A DNA stretch of 64,000 nt from Aphrocallistes beatrix (taxonomy: Eukaryota; Porifera; Hexactinellida; Sceptrulophora; Aphrocallistidae), in the NCBI GenBank assembly GCA_963281255.1, contig OY725488.1, positions 744,001-808,000 on the forward strand. Reading direction: 5' to 3'. This document shows, in pieces, positions 35,497 through 46,109 of this stretch (position 1 is the first letter of the stretch; every line of letters starts with the position of its first letter). The notes beneath the pieces were generated by a model. It had not been told where the DNA came from and made no database searches. It saw only the letters and a program-made list of their open reading frames with translations. The position numbers and the translations under genes are program-made.

Positions 35497-35868
35497 CAGG
35501 GGTGTAGTGCTCAAATTTCTTTTGGGGGAGCGCTTATAAAAGAATATATTAAGCAAAAATTGGTGTCGCGCGAAAACGTTGCAAAAAGTGTAATTGTCCC
35601 GCTAAAAGTACTACTTATGTCCCGTTATTTTGCATGCAGAGGTTGGCATGTATGCTTTCAGTACATTATAAAACAGTCGACTCCGCAATCCATTCTTGCC
35701 AAACGATTCTATAGGTAATAACTATCGTCAAGTTAAAGTGAGGGAGCGCCGATCCCCCTTAAATTTGTAGTGAGGGAGCGCCGATCCCCCTTAAATTTGT
35801 AGTGAGGGAGCGCTGCTCCCCCTTGAATTTGTAGGGGGGAGCACCGCTCCCCCTACACTACACCCCTG
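35497..35868. mobile_element. Non-autonomous hAT-like element with 8-bp target duplication
   Basis: The 372-bp element has 13-bp terminal inverted repeats, CAGGGGTGTAGTG and CACTACACCCCTG. It is flanked by an exact 8-bp direct repeat CTTCCTAT (35489-35496 and 35869-35876), the target-site length typical of hAT transposases. Near the right end three tandem 32-bp units start at 35737, each with GAGGGAGCGC and CCCCCTT, followed by a partial unit. It has no transposase and would need one supplied in trans. Confidence 0.9.
35737..35862. repeat. 32-bp tandem repeat inside the hAT-like element
   Basis: Three 32-bp units (35737-35768, 35769-35800, 35801-35832) and a partial fourth. Units 1 and 2 are identical by eye, and unit 3 has small changes (GCTGCTCCCCC for GCCGATCCCCC). 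Each unit is itself partly palindromic around GGGAGCG..CCCCC. Confidence 0.85.
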
Positions 35869-36159
35869 CTTCCTATAACTTTTCACTTCGATAACTTATT
35901 TTATCATTTTACCTTACAAATGATTAACTCTTCACACTTGATTGTTTGTATGTATAATTTGTTGTTTGACATGTGAACAAAATAAACATGACACGATTGG
36001 CTTTACTTGATAATAAACCGCACAGAAATCAAATCGCCATCTTAAATCCTGTGAAGCTGCTTTCAGAATTTAAATGTAATTTTAATGAATTTTGAATGCA
36101 GGAACGGTTCACAAAAATGATTAAAATTTCATTTGAATTCAAGTTTGTTTATTATTATT

Positions 36160-36540
36160 GTTTACAAGCGCGCTTCGCTTGCTTGCGCTGCGCGGCTGGC
36201 GGACACTTTGTGGGCGCCTGGGGTCACATTGATTAATTATAAGGGAGATTACATCTCTAAATACGTCTGTACTACTGTTTTAATCGATATCGCACGGAAA
36301 ATCACCAAATTCGTCCATTTTTAAAAATTTTTGATGCGTAATGATGACGTCATAACAGAGTGATGAGTGATCATTTAAAAATGATAGTTGCAGCATATGT
36401 GAAGAATATGAATATACACACCTTCTATCACCTAAAATGGCTGAGTTATAGTCGAAAAACTGAAATTTCTAATTATAAAAAAGGTGACAATGACGTCATA
36501 ATTCCATGATGAGTCGACATTTTCGTCTGAGCTCAGAATT
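36160..36540. repeat. Dispersed repeat family copy 3
   Basis: Head TACAAGCGCGCTTCGCTTGC, middle TGATGCGTAATGATGACGTC and CATAACAGAGTGATGAGT, tail GACAATGACGTCATAATTCC and ATGATGAGTCGAC. It aligns by eye over about 260 bp with the copy at 32738, and in its tail with the copy at about 8800-8930. No open frame is credible. Confidence 0.8.
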
Positions 36541-36911
36541 TTGTGGAGCCATAGCCAAAAGACCCCCACATGCCAAAAATTGGAGACTTACCTTCGAATT
36601 CAGGCTGATTAGTGTGTTGCTGTTGTTGAGTTGATCTTGTATGTGTCAAGCATTTGATATGAAATTGGGATTTATACAACCTATGTGGATATGATTTTAA
36701 AAATTTCGATCATAATAAAATGGATATGTTTGGTAAAATAGTTGGATCTATCAATTTTATAGACAAGCAGTATCATTGTTACCTCAATTTATTTAACCAT
36801 GCATCCATAGTTAGTGAAAGTAGTCATAGTAGTGCAATTAGCCAGCCGCGTAGCACAAGGGACGAAGGGGGTGCGCCTGTTTAGAAAATATAGATAGTAA
36901 CTTCAAGGTTT

Positions 36912-37507
36912 TAAATCACGGTGTAGAGGTCAAAACTGAAAATTTATTAAAATTTATTTTAAGTTTTGTGTGCACCAAAAATCCCACCAAACATCCTTTC
37001 GAGGATTTTTTTGTCCTAAATAGCCACTTAACTCGATAACTTTGAATTCAAATTTTGACAAAATTCCCAACCTCGAATCCTTGGTGGCAGCATAACTCAA
37101 TATTCATTATATAGAAATGCCATATTATAAAGTAGTTGTGACGCTTCAAAGTAAAAAAGTCCGAGTTTTGGGGTAACTTTTGATTTTGATGCGTCATTAC
37201 TACCATGAAGGAAATTTTTCAAAAATCGAAGCCAGTCATTCTGTAGACGACGGGGCGTCATTTTGAGCTGGATATTTTTGATATAATGAATACCTTTTGA
37301 GTTATGCTGCCACCAAGGATTCGAGTTTGAGAATTTTGTCAAGATTTAAATTCAAAGTTATCGAGCCAAGTGACTATTTAGGACAAAGAAGCCTCGAAAG
37401 GATGCTTGGTGGGATTTTTGGTGCAAAACTACAAATTTCAACCTCATTCCCGTCCGAAAGTGGGATTTTTAACAACTTTTTAATTTTGACCTCTACACCG
37501 TAATTTA
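36912..37507. mobile_element. Fold-back (long inverted repeat) element
   Basis: Left arm 36912-37111 and right arm 37279-37507 are imperfect reverse complements. Outer ends are ACGGTGTAGAGGTCAAAA and its complement. Inner ends include GGTGGCAGCATAACTC and its complement. The loop is about 170 bp. No transposase-like frame is present, and I could not identify a target-site duplication. Confidence 0.8.
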
Positions 37508-37976
37508 TACCCTTAATACTTCTTTACTGCCAATTCATTCGGACATTGACATTTAACATATTTGCAGTTAAGATTTTAAATGCGTCATCTGACTCATCTC
37601 AACTAATTTGCTTTGAATCAAGGCTACTATCTTATGAATAGTAAGCAGGCCCGCCATGAGGGAGTAGATGGGGTAATTGCCTCAGGGCTCGGAATACTGG
37701 GGAGTTTGGGGCCGGAAATTGGGTAGCCTTATTTCCCGGAATCGTACCGCTTAATTCCTTAATTTAGGCACTGAGATATCCCTGAATGGTACCGTTCCCA
37801 TATAAATTAGGTAGACTCGTACTTATGTATTTTAGATCATCTCTTACAGTATAGATTTGGATTGAAAATACGTATATTAATAGTTACTACTTAATAAAGA
37901 TGTTTTTGTTCCTCATTTGAAATTTTTAAATACTATAATATTTATATTTATATCAGCATATGTTTTGACAGTTAAA

Positions 37977-39053
37977 ATGGAAGTTGAAATAAAAGGTTTA
38001 ACTTTTCGAGAGTCAATAAATACCTGTGCGAGCATGCGTTTGATTCCACAAAAGGTAGCTGACCAACTTAAGAAGGCCAATGTCATCGAAATCCAGCACT
38101 TAATGCTCGGGTCAATACGCGAAATTTCTCACCGGTCTCAGCTCTCTGAGTTGGACCTTAAACACTTCAGAAATATGATTGGCAAGCGAATAGCATCTAT
38201 CTGCTACTTGGGAAATGCAGCTAACCTACTGGCCTCCCCAACACCACTCCATCACAAGCTGAGTACAGGTTCTTCTTGTTTGGACGCAGTATTAGGGGGT
38301 GGCCTCGTCTACCCGAGTCTGGTAGAGATAGCAGGAGACAGCGGGACGGGAAAGACTCAGCTTTGCTTGCAGCTTGCTGTCAGTGCTCAAATGCCTGTAG
38401 ACCTTGGAGGGGTTGGTCTCAACAGGAGCGTCGCATATATTTGTACGGAAGATAGTTTCCCTAGCTCGCGATTCAAGGAGATAATCGAAGCTCGTGCTCC
38501 TCAGATATACAGACACAGATCCGTTCCAATTGACAAGTCTCTATTCCAAGAAATTAGCGACCGAGTGTACATTGAGAAAGCAGACACATCTTCTGGATTG
38601 GAACACTACCTAACTAGATGGATTCCTAAACTTGTAGAAGAAAAAAATCTCGGTCTGTTGTTAGTGGATTCCATCGCTGGTGCGTTAAGGGACGAGTTTA
38701 TAGTAGATCCGCACGGACTCCGCGCAGAAACTCTATGGAGAATAGCCAAACTGCTCCGCTCCATTACTTTTAAATACAACATCCCAGTTGTATGTATAAA
38801 CCAGGTTACAGCTGTTATTGAGAATGGGGAACTCAGCCCAAAAAGAAATAGCAAAGCTGCAATGGGGCTAGTTTGGTCCAGTGTAGTGAATGAACGTTAC
38901 GTACTCTGCAAGAGAGAGGTACTGACAATTGATACGAACGACGCGGAATGTTCTACTACGACTAGAAGGTTATTCTCAGTAGAGTTGTCTTCTCACTTAC
39001 CAGAAATCACTGTCCCTTACATTATTAACACTAAAGGCATTAAATTAATTTAA
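37977..39053 (+). CDS. XRCC3: RAD51 paralogue, XRCC3-like
   Basis: Single-exon protein of 358 residues, started at the ATG at 37977. The frame extends 60 bp upstream but without an ATG, so this is the first possible start. The N-terminal region (about 1-75) is a helical segment like the HhH linker of RAD51 paralogues. The ATPase core has LSTGSSCLDAVLGGGL, Walker A GDSGTGKT (120-127), the VAYICTEDSFPSSR segment matching the VYICTEDAFP signature of XRCC3, Walker B LLLVDSIAG (about 227-235) and VVCINQVT. XRCC3 pairs with RAD51C in homologous recombination and Holliday-junction processing. It is a little longer than the human protein (about 346). No damage is seen. It converges on the PCYOX1-like gene. 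Confidence 0.88.
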   Translation: MEVEIKGLTFRESINTCASMRLIPQKVADQLKKANVIEIQHLMLGSIREISHRSQLSELDLKHFRNMIGKRIASICYLGNAANLLASPTPLHHKLSTGSSCLDAVLGGGLVYPSLVEIAGDSGTGKTQLCLQLAVSAQMPVDLGGVGLNRSVAYICTEDSFPSSRFKEIIEARAPQIYRHRSVPIDKSLFQEISDRVYIEKADTSSGLEHYLTRWIPKLVEEKNLGLLLVDSIAGALRDEFIVDPHGLRAETLWRIAKLLRSITFKYNIPVVCINQVTAVIENGELSPKRNSKAAMGLVWSSVVNERYVLCKREVLTIDTNDAECSTTTRRLFSVELSSHLPEITVPYIINTKGIKLI

Positions 39054-40962
39054 AATCTATTTCTAATTAAATGTACTATTATGTAACATTTTCTCATCTG
39101 TAAAAGTTTAGAAACTTCCACTCAGATTAAATCTTATTAAAGGCATTCTTTTTAGTTTGCCGACCATACTTTGCATTGTGGCCTACTTTTGAAATCCCGC
39201 TACCAATATTTTTTCAGATTAGTATTTTTATTTCGTTTTCATGGTAATTGCACACATTCCAGCTTAATGAATAAATAATCACAATTACGAATTTGCTACA
39301 CAGCATAGCTCAGGTTTGTACGTATTTAAATGTTATAAGTGTCGAGAGATAATATTTAATTTAAGTCCGGTCGTTTCGATATCATTTCAATCCATGCCAT
39401 TTTAGTTTTCGTAACAACTTGATATCTAGAACAATGGTTACGTAGTTCATTACTGATATAATAAATCTGCAAGCTAACATTATGAAGCAGTTATACTGTG
39501 TGATGATTTTAAGGTTGGCCCACCCAATAGCATGGAATCAATTACAGACCTTGTTAACAGAAAAATGTGTTGTTTTGTGGGTATGACTTTATGACTGATC
39601 TCCTTCATCAATAATAAATCCCAAAACATTTTTGATCGAATTGGATGAGCAGAGATGAAAAACCAGCTCAGCATGTATTTAAATCTTAGAGCAACATCAT
39701 AGTAGAGTTGATGAGATCATTTGTACTCCAGACTAAATAACCTCAGTGAAAGGAAATATATCACAGATACGCCAACGTCGAGGTGTATCACAACTGAACT
39801 TACTTGTCTCTGATTCAGATCGTGACATCATGAGCATTAATGCTTCATTTATTTTGTCATACATTAACGTCTTATAATGCAAATTTGATGTTACTGTGTA
39901 AGTAAGTCTCAGCATAGCCAAATATCTTAAAATAAACAATTTTTGGATGAATTTATATATTTGAAGCAGATATTGATGAATTAATGGAATACAAGTACTT
40001 GAATATTCTTGCAGATATATTGGGGGTATCTTTGTCTGAAAAGCTATTTTTTCCAATGGCACTAAATGTGTCTAGAAGGGCAGCGAAAATATACATACTT
40101 TCCAACCATCCCGGGATTTTCCGGGGTGAATCAATAATTTTCTAATATTTATTCATCTACAAGTCGTTTATTCACCCTTTATGGTGACAAATATCAGTAA
40201 GCCTCGATTTTCGCAAGAATATCTTAATTGAGGGATGTTTTCAAATAAAGTCAAATTATTTAGTACATCAAGCAATAACCACTCCAAATCCTAGAAAACC
40301 TTAAACATCCAGGATTACTATTCATTAGGATTTTAAAGATGTTGTATATTATTAAACGTAAATAATATCTGTTGACCACGATTCTAATCTGTGTTTGGTT
40401 TTGAGATTTCGCAATTCAGTTTATTTTTTAAATGTGCCCAATACAGGGTCGCAGGTTTGTCTAAGTGATTAAATTAAGTAGCTTAAACAAGCTTTGTCCA
40501 TCACTTTGCAAAACCTGTGTTGGACGGACAAAACTCAGCCCTAGTACAATAACACTCTTGTTTTTGACAACGGGCAGCGTAACCAAGACAACAGCAGAAT
40601 CATCCAGGAATTTCGTCGTTTGTTCAGGCGTCCACGGGTTTTAGTTTGAGCAAATCTACCATGTGTTAGGTTTTAATAAATTAGTTAGCTAGGAAATCCC
40701 TAGATGTATAGATGACTGCAGTTATGCATAAAAAACAAAGCCAAGATTAAGAAATAAATACTTTTTATAGATATTTAGGCGAAAAATAATTGATTCCAGA
40801 GATTTGATGTTAAAAGTTGGTACGACAGGAGTATATTTTCTAAGTAATAGTACGATTAACATTGAATTAGTTATATTGATAGTATATGAAATTTCCTAGT
40901 TCAATTTCTGAAAACTCAAAAGTTATTAGGATAAAAATCCAACAATTAAACTCAAGACCAAT
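39054..40962. other. Convergent intergenic region, no gene seen
   Basis: About 1.9 kb of AT-rich sequence between the 3' ends of the XRCC3-like and PCYOX1-like genes. Two minus-strand open frames of 64 and 109 codons have no recognisable motif. I see no RNA gene or clear repeat. Confidence 0.5.
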
Positions 40963-42513
40963 TCACAATTCACTCCTCCCTTCAAAAGCCCCTGATATAT
41001 GATCCTTCAGCTTCTGGCTTCTCCCTCGAATGTTCTCCTCAACTAAAAGAGCGGAATTTTTCGCAGCGATCATCGACATTTCCATCGCACTTGCGGCCCA
41101 TTCGATAGCATTGATATAGATCAGCTTGTCCTCTAGCACCACGGGAGGGAAGTTCTGCCCGGCACGGTACTTGGGGTAGGCGTACCAGGATTTAGAAATC
41201 ACTTTTCTTTTGGTGAGGAATATTTTATCGAGGTCCTCGTCAAGCAATTCCTTCCTCGACCAGAGTTTCCAAACGGTGTTGTCGTCATGAACCAAATGTT
41301 TCCGCATCTCTTCTGGGTCCACCACATTTACGGGAATTACCTTTTGGAGAGTTGAGAAGTCGACTGATGGGTCAACCATCTCTGTGGTTAGGATAGCATC
41401 AGGGACTTGTGTCAGGTCGTCCAGACCGAAGAATTTAGGATTGACACGCCCCTGCACGAAAGTGCCTACTGTTTTCTGGAATTCCCTCTTCACCTGCTTG
41501 CTGGGTTTCTGTCTTAGCAGGTCGAACTGCACACCACTGAGTTCCAAAGGGTGCGCAATGATAACGTAGTCGAACTTGTGATCTTTGGGAAGGGATGGGT
41601 CATCCTCCATGGTGTCCACGACATAGAATATTTCTGTTCCTTCTTTGAGCTCCTTCACTCGAACTACTGGCGTGTTGTGGAGTGTGGCGCCGGATTCTTG
41701 TAACATTCTCTCAGCAAGCACTTTATTTCCTCCCCGAATCGACCTGAGTGAGTCGTCCTGAGCCCCGCAGAGAGAGATCATAGCTACGAAAGCGTGCAGA
41801 TTGCAATCCTGTCCATAGTTCCCGCGCATTATGCCGGTTACGAGCTCATCCGTCAGCTCACGAGGAAAGTTCTCACGACTAAAGTATGTGAACGCAGTAA
41901 CCTCGGTGAGGTTTAGAAAGAAGGGGTCAAGGGAGGTGAGAAATTCTGGTACACTTTCGAATGTGTATCCATACGCCTGATACTCGTATATAGATGTGAA
42001 CTTGTCAAGCATCGAGGAGATGTAGGAATTGATGAAAAAAATTTTCGTGCCGTATCTGTAGAGGAGTTTCAGGTATTTTACAAAGGGCCACCCAGTATCG
42101 AGATAAGTGAAGCCACTTCCATCATAAACGCCCAACTTCCCGTCGGGTTCTATACGCTTTTGAAGGCCAAACTGGTCCGATAGAGACATCATGTACTGGT
42201 TAGATATGTGGAACACTGACCCGCCTGCCTCGTAATCCCGTCCGTCAACTTGTATCACGTATGCCCTCCCGCCCACAGCCTCATCTTTCTGTTTGAAGAC
42301 GTGGATGTCAGCTGCCAAACGTTCGTGCAGGAAGTAAGCAGCTCCTGTGCCGCCCAACCCTGCTCCTAAGATTGCGATGCGTGGCCGCCTACTACCCACC
42401 AACTGATGACCGCTGCCTACCAACAACAAGACCACCACGACAAGGAGGGCTAAGCTTTTGAATAGTTTATGCGTGGTACTGCGCTTTTGTGTCATTTCGC
42501 TCGTCTCGACCAT
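40963..42513 (-). CDS. PCYOX1: Prenylcysteine oxidase-like flavoprotein
   Basis: Single-exon protein of 516 residues, close to the roughly 505 of PCYOX1. An N-terminal hydrophobic stretch (about 19-34) is a signal peptide or anchor. A dinucleotide-binding motif ILGAGLGGTGAAYFL (48-62) starts the FAD domain, followed by GGRAYVIQVDGRDYEAGGSVFH and the NYGQDCNLHAFVAMISL region with GGNKVLAERML, which is typical of the family. PCYOX1 oxidatively cleaves farnesyl- or geranylgeranyl-cysteine, made when prenylated proteins are degraded in lysosomes, yielding cysteine, an aldehyde and peroxide. The C-terminal part IYINAIEWAASAMEMS is the usual FAD-closing segment. PCYOX1L is an alternative name, and the two are not separable here. 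Confidence 0.9.
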   Translation of the reverse strand: MVETSEMTQKRSTTHKLFKSLALLVVVVLLLVGSGHQLVGSRRPRIAILGAGLGGTGAAYFLHERLAADIHVFKQKDEAVGGRAYVIQVDGRDYEAGGSVFHISNQYMMSLSDQFGLQKRIEPDGKLGVYDGSGFTYLDTGWPFVKYLKLLYRYGTKIFFINSYISSMLDKFTSIYEYQAYGYTFESVPEFLTSLDPFFLNLTEVTAFTYFSRENFPRELTDELVTGIMRGNYGQDCNLHAFVAMISLCGAQDDSLRSIRGGNKVLAERMLQESGATLHNTPVVRVKELKEGTEIFYVVDTMEDDPSLPKDHKFDYVIIAHPLELSGVQFDLLRQKPSKQVKREFQKTVGTFVQGRVNPKFFGLDDLTQVPDAILTTEMVDPSVDFSTLQKVIPVNVVDPEEMRKHLVHDDNTVWKLWSRKELLDEDLDKIFLTKRKVISKSWYAYPKYRAGQNFPPVVLEDKLIYINAIEWAASAMEMSMIAAKNSALLVEENIRGRSQKLKDHISGAFEGRSEL

Positions 42514-43788
42514 CTTGATATTTTTAAATGGTAAACAGGATCAGAATTGGTTGAGCTTATTCTGCGCGCATCTAATATTTATGAAAGAAAAAAGTATGTA
42601 CAAGCCAAGTGATTATTGAATATGTATACAATAGGAACAAGTCTAGATGAATGGATTGTTTACTTAGTGCAGCTAGGGAATTTCTAAATAACAAAGCAGG
42701 CTTACTCGCAACTTATGTCTTTTCAGTTTTCACCATCTCAAATAACAAACAAGTACGATTATTTTATAAGAGCACATAGTGTGAATTATTGTTTTAATTA
42801 ATAAAATTAGGCATTGTTTGAAACACTCGAATGAAATATGCGGGCAAATAAATTAACAAGCATTTTCATTGGCTTTAACTCGTGGAAGAATTCAGTTTGC
42901 ATGGATTGATTTGGAATATATATTATCATCTCAGATACTATACACGACGTATATGGCTGGAATTTTTGAAAACTGCCGTTATGCAAAAATACATCATTAT
43001 GTGTGTATTATTAGCGAAGTAGACTTGATTGTGAGGCAAATTGGAAAATTTCAGCTGGTAGAGCAGTTGGACTGAAGTACTTTTTTTACCAGAAATTACT
43101 TATTGTTTTCTAATATAGTCAAAATTCCACATACTATATTTCAGATCCCACAATGCAAGAGACGTGAACATTATGCTCAAAATAGATACTATTTAAATGA
43201 ATAGATTCATGTGATATCGAGTCATGAAACCATGAAACCATTTTAAATTGCATGGGTTGTATTATTTCATTATTGTTTCTATCAAAATTCAAAAACCATT
43301 TATCGCATGAATCTGCAGATGCTCGGAAGAACGATTATACCGTATTGTTCCAGACGGAGGAATATTAATGCGGGTTCCTTCTGGATGATATACTTAGTAG
43401 AAAATTCCAATAAACATATATCCCCATAAACTTCTTGAGTTATCAGAAGTTTTTTTTCGGAAATATACTTGTACATGAGTTACTTACATTTTGGCTTTAC
43501 TCTGCTTAAAATTAATTAGGAAATCACATGCTGGACTTCGAATCAAACATTGGAGATCTATTATTTCAAGTGAAACAGCGTCCTCGTATTGGATGCGCTA
43601 TCGCGAATGCCAATGACCCCCAGTCACAATTTTATGTCAAAGTCAATTTAGAAAATTTGAATAATATTTTATTGAATTCATTTAAGATACACACCAAAAT
43701 GTACAAAATATATACCTAAACTAGAAATAGTGGAGTAAACTAGGAAAGAGTGTTTAGTAATCCTGAGAAAACACACAAAGTTGGAGAT
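42514..43788. other. Intergenic region, no supported gene
   Basis: AT-rich, with no repeat recognised. A 63-codon open frame at 43528 (LDFESNIGDLLFQVKQRPRI) looks more protein-like than random but lacks homology I can name and runs into AT-rich sequence. It could be a decayed exon. Confidence 0.45.
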
Positions 43789-46109
43789 CTAGTATACATC
43801 AGCTTCATCTGCACCACCATCTCCATCTTCACCTCCGTCACCAACGACTTCTTCGTAGTCCTTTTCCAAAGCTGCTAAGTCATCTCTGGCGTCGATAAAC
43901 TCTCCCTCCTCCATACCTTCACCAACGTACCAATGTACGAAGGCTCTCTTTGCAAACATCATATCGAATTTGCTATTTAAACGTTGCCAGACGGAGATTA
44001 TTGATGTACTATTTGCCAACATGCAAACTGAGCGGTCAATCTAAATGATGATAAAAAAAATTAAATATAATAGGAAGCACACTAAAAATATAGCACAAGC
44101 GTACTTGTTTCAGGAAAAAAATCTTACCTTAGCCATGTCTCCTTGAGGTGGGATGACAGGTGGTTGAGAATTGATTCCTACCTTGAAACCTGTTGGACAC
44201 CATTCGACAAACTGGACTGAACTCAACCCTTTGATGTGTTCAATTGATGTTGTTATATCTTTCGGCACGAGATCTCCTCTGTATAGCAGACAACAAGCCA
44301 TGTACTTGCCAGATATCGGATCACACTTAATCATCTGACTGTTCTTTTCAAAACATTCCAATGTGAGTTCTTTCGCTGAGAACATGCTCTTAGCTGCTTT
44401 GCTACTTGAGATGATTGGGGAGTAGGAAGACAGGGGATAGTGAATGCGTGGGAAGGGGACCAAGTTGGTTTGGAATTCATTCAAATCAACATTTAGTTGA
44501 CCTACAAAGTTAGAGTTAATGTTAAAACTGAATTTGTATCAAAATAAGTAATTTAACATTTTTTAACATTTTGATTAACTGACCTGTGAATCTTAGGGAA
44601 GCTGTAATGGATGAAACAATCTGACAGATAAGACGGTTGAGATTGGCATAGGCTGGTCTCTCAATGTCAAGATTGTTTTTACAAATGTCGTAGATCGCTT
44701 CATTATCGAATAAGAAGCTGCAGGTGGCATGTTCTAGTGTTGCATGGGTCGTATGGATAGCATTATATGGTTCGACGACTGCTGTGCTAACCTGAGGTGC
44801 TGGATACACTGCAAACTCAAGTTTGTCCTTCTTCCCAAACTATGTAAAGATTTATATAAAATGTATCTTAAGCACTGGCGAGTAAAATGTTTGAACTTAC
44901 CTCATTGTGGAGCTCACTCATGATTAGACTTGTGAACCCAGATCCTGTGCCTCCCCCGAATGAGTGGAAGATGAGGAACCCTTGGAGCACGCTGCATTGC
45001 TCGGTCAGTTTCTTAGTCTGCTTCAGCACAGGCTCTAGCATATTCCTCCCCACTGTGTAGTTTCCTCGCGCATAGTTGTTGGCTGCGTCTTCCTTCCCAG
45101 ATATGAGTTGGTTAGGATGGTAGATCTTACGATATGGTCCACTCCGGATGTTGTCTGTGGAAAAAATTTGTATATAATTAAACACAAATTATAGGTGACA
45201 AGTATTTTTGTTTATAAATTCCTAAAAAAACTTAAATGCTCACCTATGACTGAAGGTTCTAAATCAACAAACACAGCACGGGGAACATATTGTCCAGCTC
45301 CAGTGTTGTTGTAAAATGTACTCAGAGAATCCTCTTTTTTTGAGTCATCTTCAGGCAGCCGTCCTGTCGGTTCTAGTCCATGCTCAAGACAGTACAGTTC
45401 CCAACATGCCTCTCCGATTTGGCATCCTGCTTGTCCAATGTGGATTGATATGATTTCACGCTATAGGGAACAGATTATAACTAGAGAACCTAGCTGCAAC
45501 ATGACAGCTACCAATAGGTAGATTGTTTTCATGACGTGATCCATTTCTAGGTATTAGGTAGTATGTCTTGCTCAATAGAGGTATGATCGAATTACATTTT
45601 TCTGATGTAAAATGATATTTTAATAATTATAAACTAAAGTTCAAACATAGTTTAATGCAGACAATTAGTAGTTATTCCAACAATGTTTAAAAGGGTAGCT
45701 ACACATTTATTACGGTACTAAATAAAACTAGAATTAGTCTTGCGGTCAATTCTATTTATGACCCCGCCCAAAATGACAACCAGAAATGAGTTAGCGAAAT
45801 AATCTTAGTTAAATTTCTACTTCTTAAAATAGAAAAAATACGAGAAGAGAATAAATGATGCATGATTACAAATTTTGAATTGTTTTATGTAGCAATGTGT
45901 TCTATACTTGAAGTCTGTATATTAATCACATTAATGAGTGAAAATATTCAGACATTTGCTTTAAAATTTCCAGCTGTTCGTATACAGTATAACGTTATGT
46001 AGTCAAAGGATTTAGGTAGGATATTACTAATCACTTCTAAAAGTTTATCAGAAGATTACAGTAAATTGTATTAATAATAACGGATAATAAATAGAGTCAA
46101 ACATACCAT
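43789..46109 (-). CDS. Divergent alpha-tubulin A (six exons)
   Basis: Exons, 5' to 3': 46107-46109 (ATG only), 45244-45460, 44901-45154, 44584-44839, 44128-44501, 43789-44040. All junctions are GT..AG and the frame is continuous, about 451 residues. It starts [20 protein letters not shown] and has the GTP signature [12 protein letters not shown] and the alpha-specific catalytic Glu in LNVDLNEF. It ends in an acidic tail, DEADVY, with a C-terminal Tyr. It is clearly alpha-tubulin but diverged. The loop that carries Lys40 in ordinary alpha-tubulin is two residues shorter and reads [14 protein letters not shown], so the acetylation site is not conserved. A probable specialised isotype, for cilia or a cell type (inference). 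It is followed, on the same strand, by the related gene at 48162-50748. Confidence 0.92.

Larger units (their letters stand above)
34046..37976. other. Gene-free, transposon-rich interval
   Basis: No host gene was recognised. It contains a hAT-like terminus (34134), GC-rich palindrome clusters (about 34365-34400, 35333-35410, 36160-36230), a complete hAT-like element (35497-35868), a dispersed repeat (36160-36540) and a fold-back element (36912-37507). A segment at 37648-37720 reading GGCCCGCCATGAGGG then GCCTCAGGGCTCGG also looks like transposon end sequence. The short open frames inside these elements are not gene-like. Confidence 0.65.

Noticed and set aside
35737-35862. Tandem repeats that could be taken for a CRISPR-like array
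   Set aside because: Units are directly adjacent with no spacers, and they lie inside a transposon with inverted ends and a target duplication in an animal genome.
37917-37976. Upstream 20-codon extension of the XRCC3-like frame
   Set aside because: There is no ATG in the extension; it starts with TTG. The first ATG, at 37977, has an A at -3 and a family-like N-terminus follows.
43528-43719. A 63-codon open frame as a gene or exon
   Set aside because: No homology recognised, no convincing splice sites, and the tail is AT-rich. Left as a possible decayed exon only.
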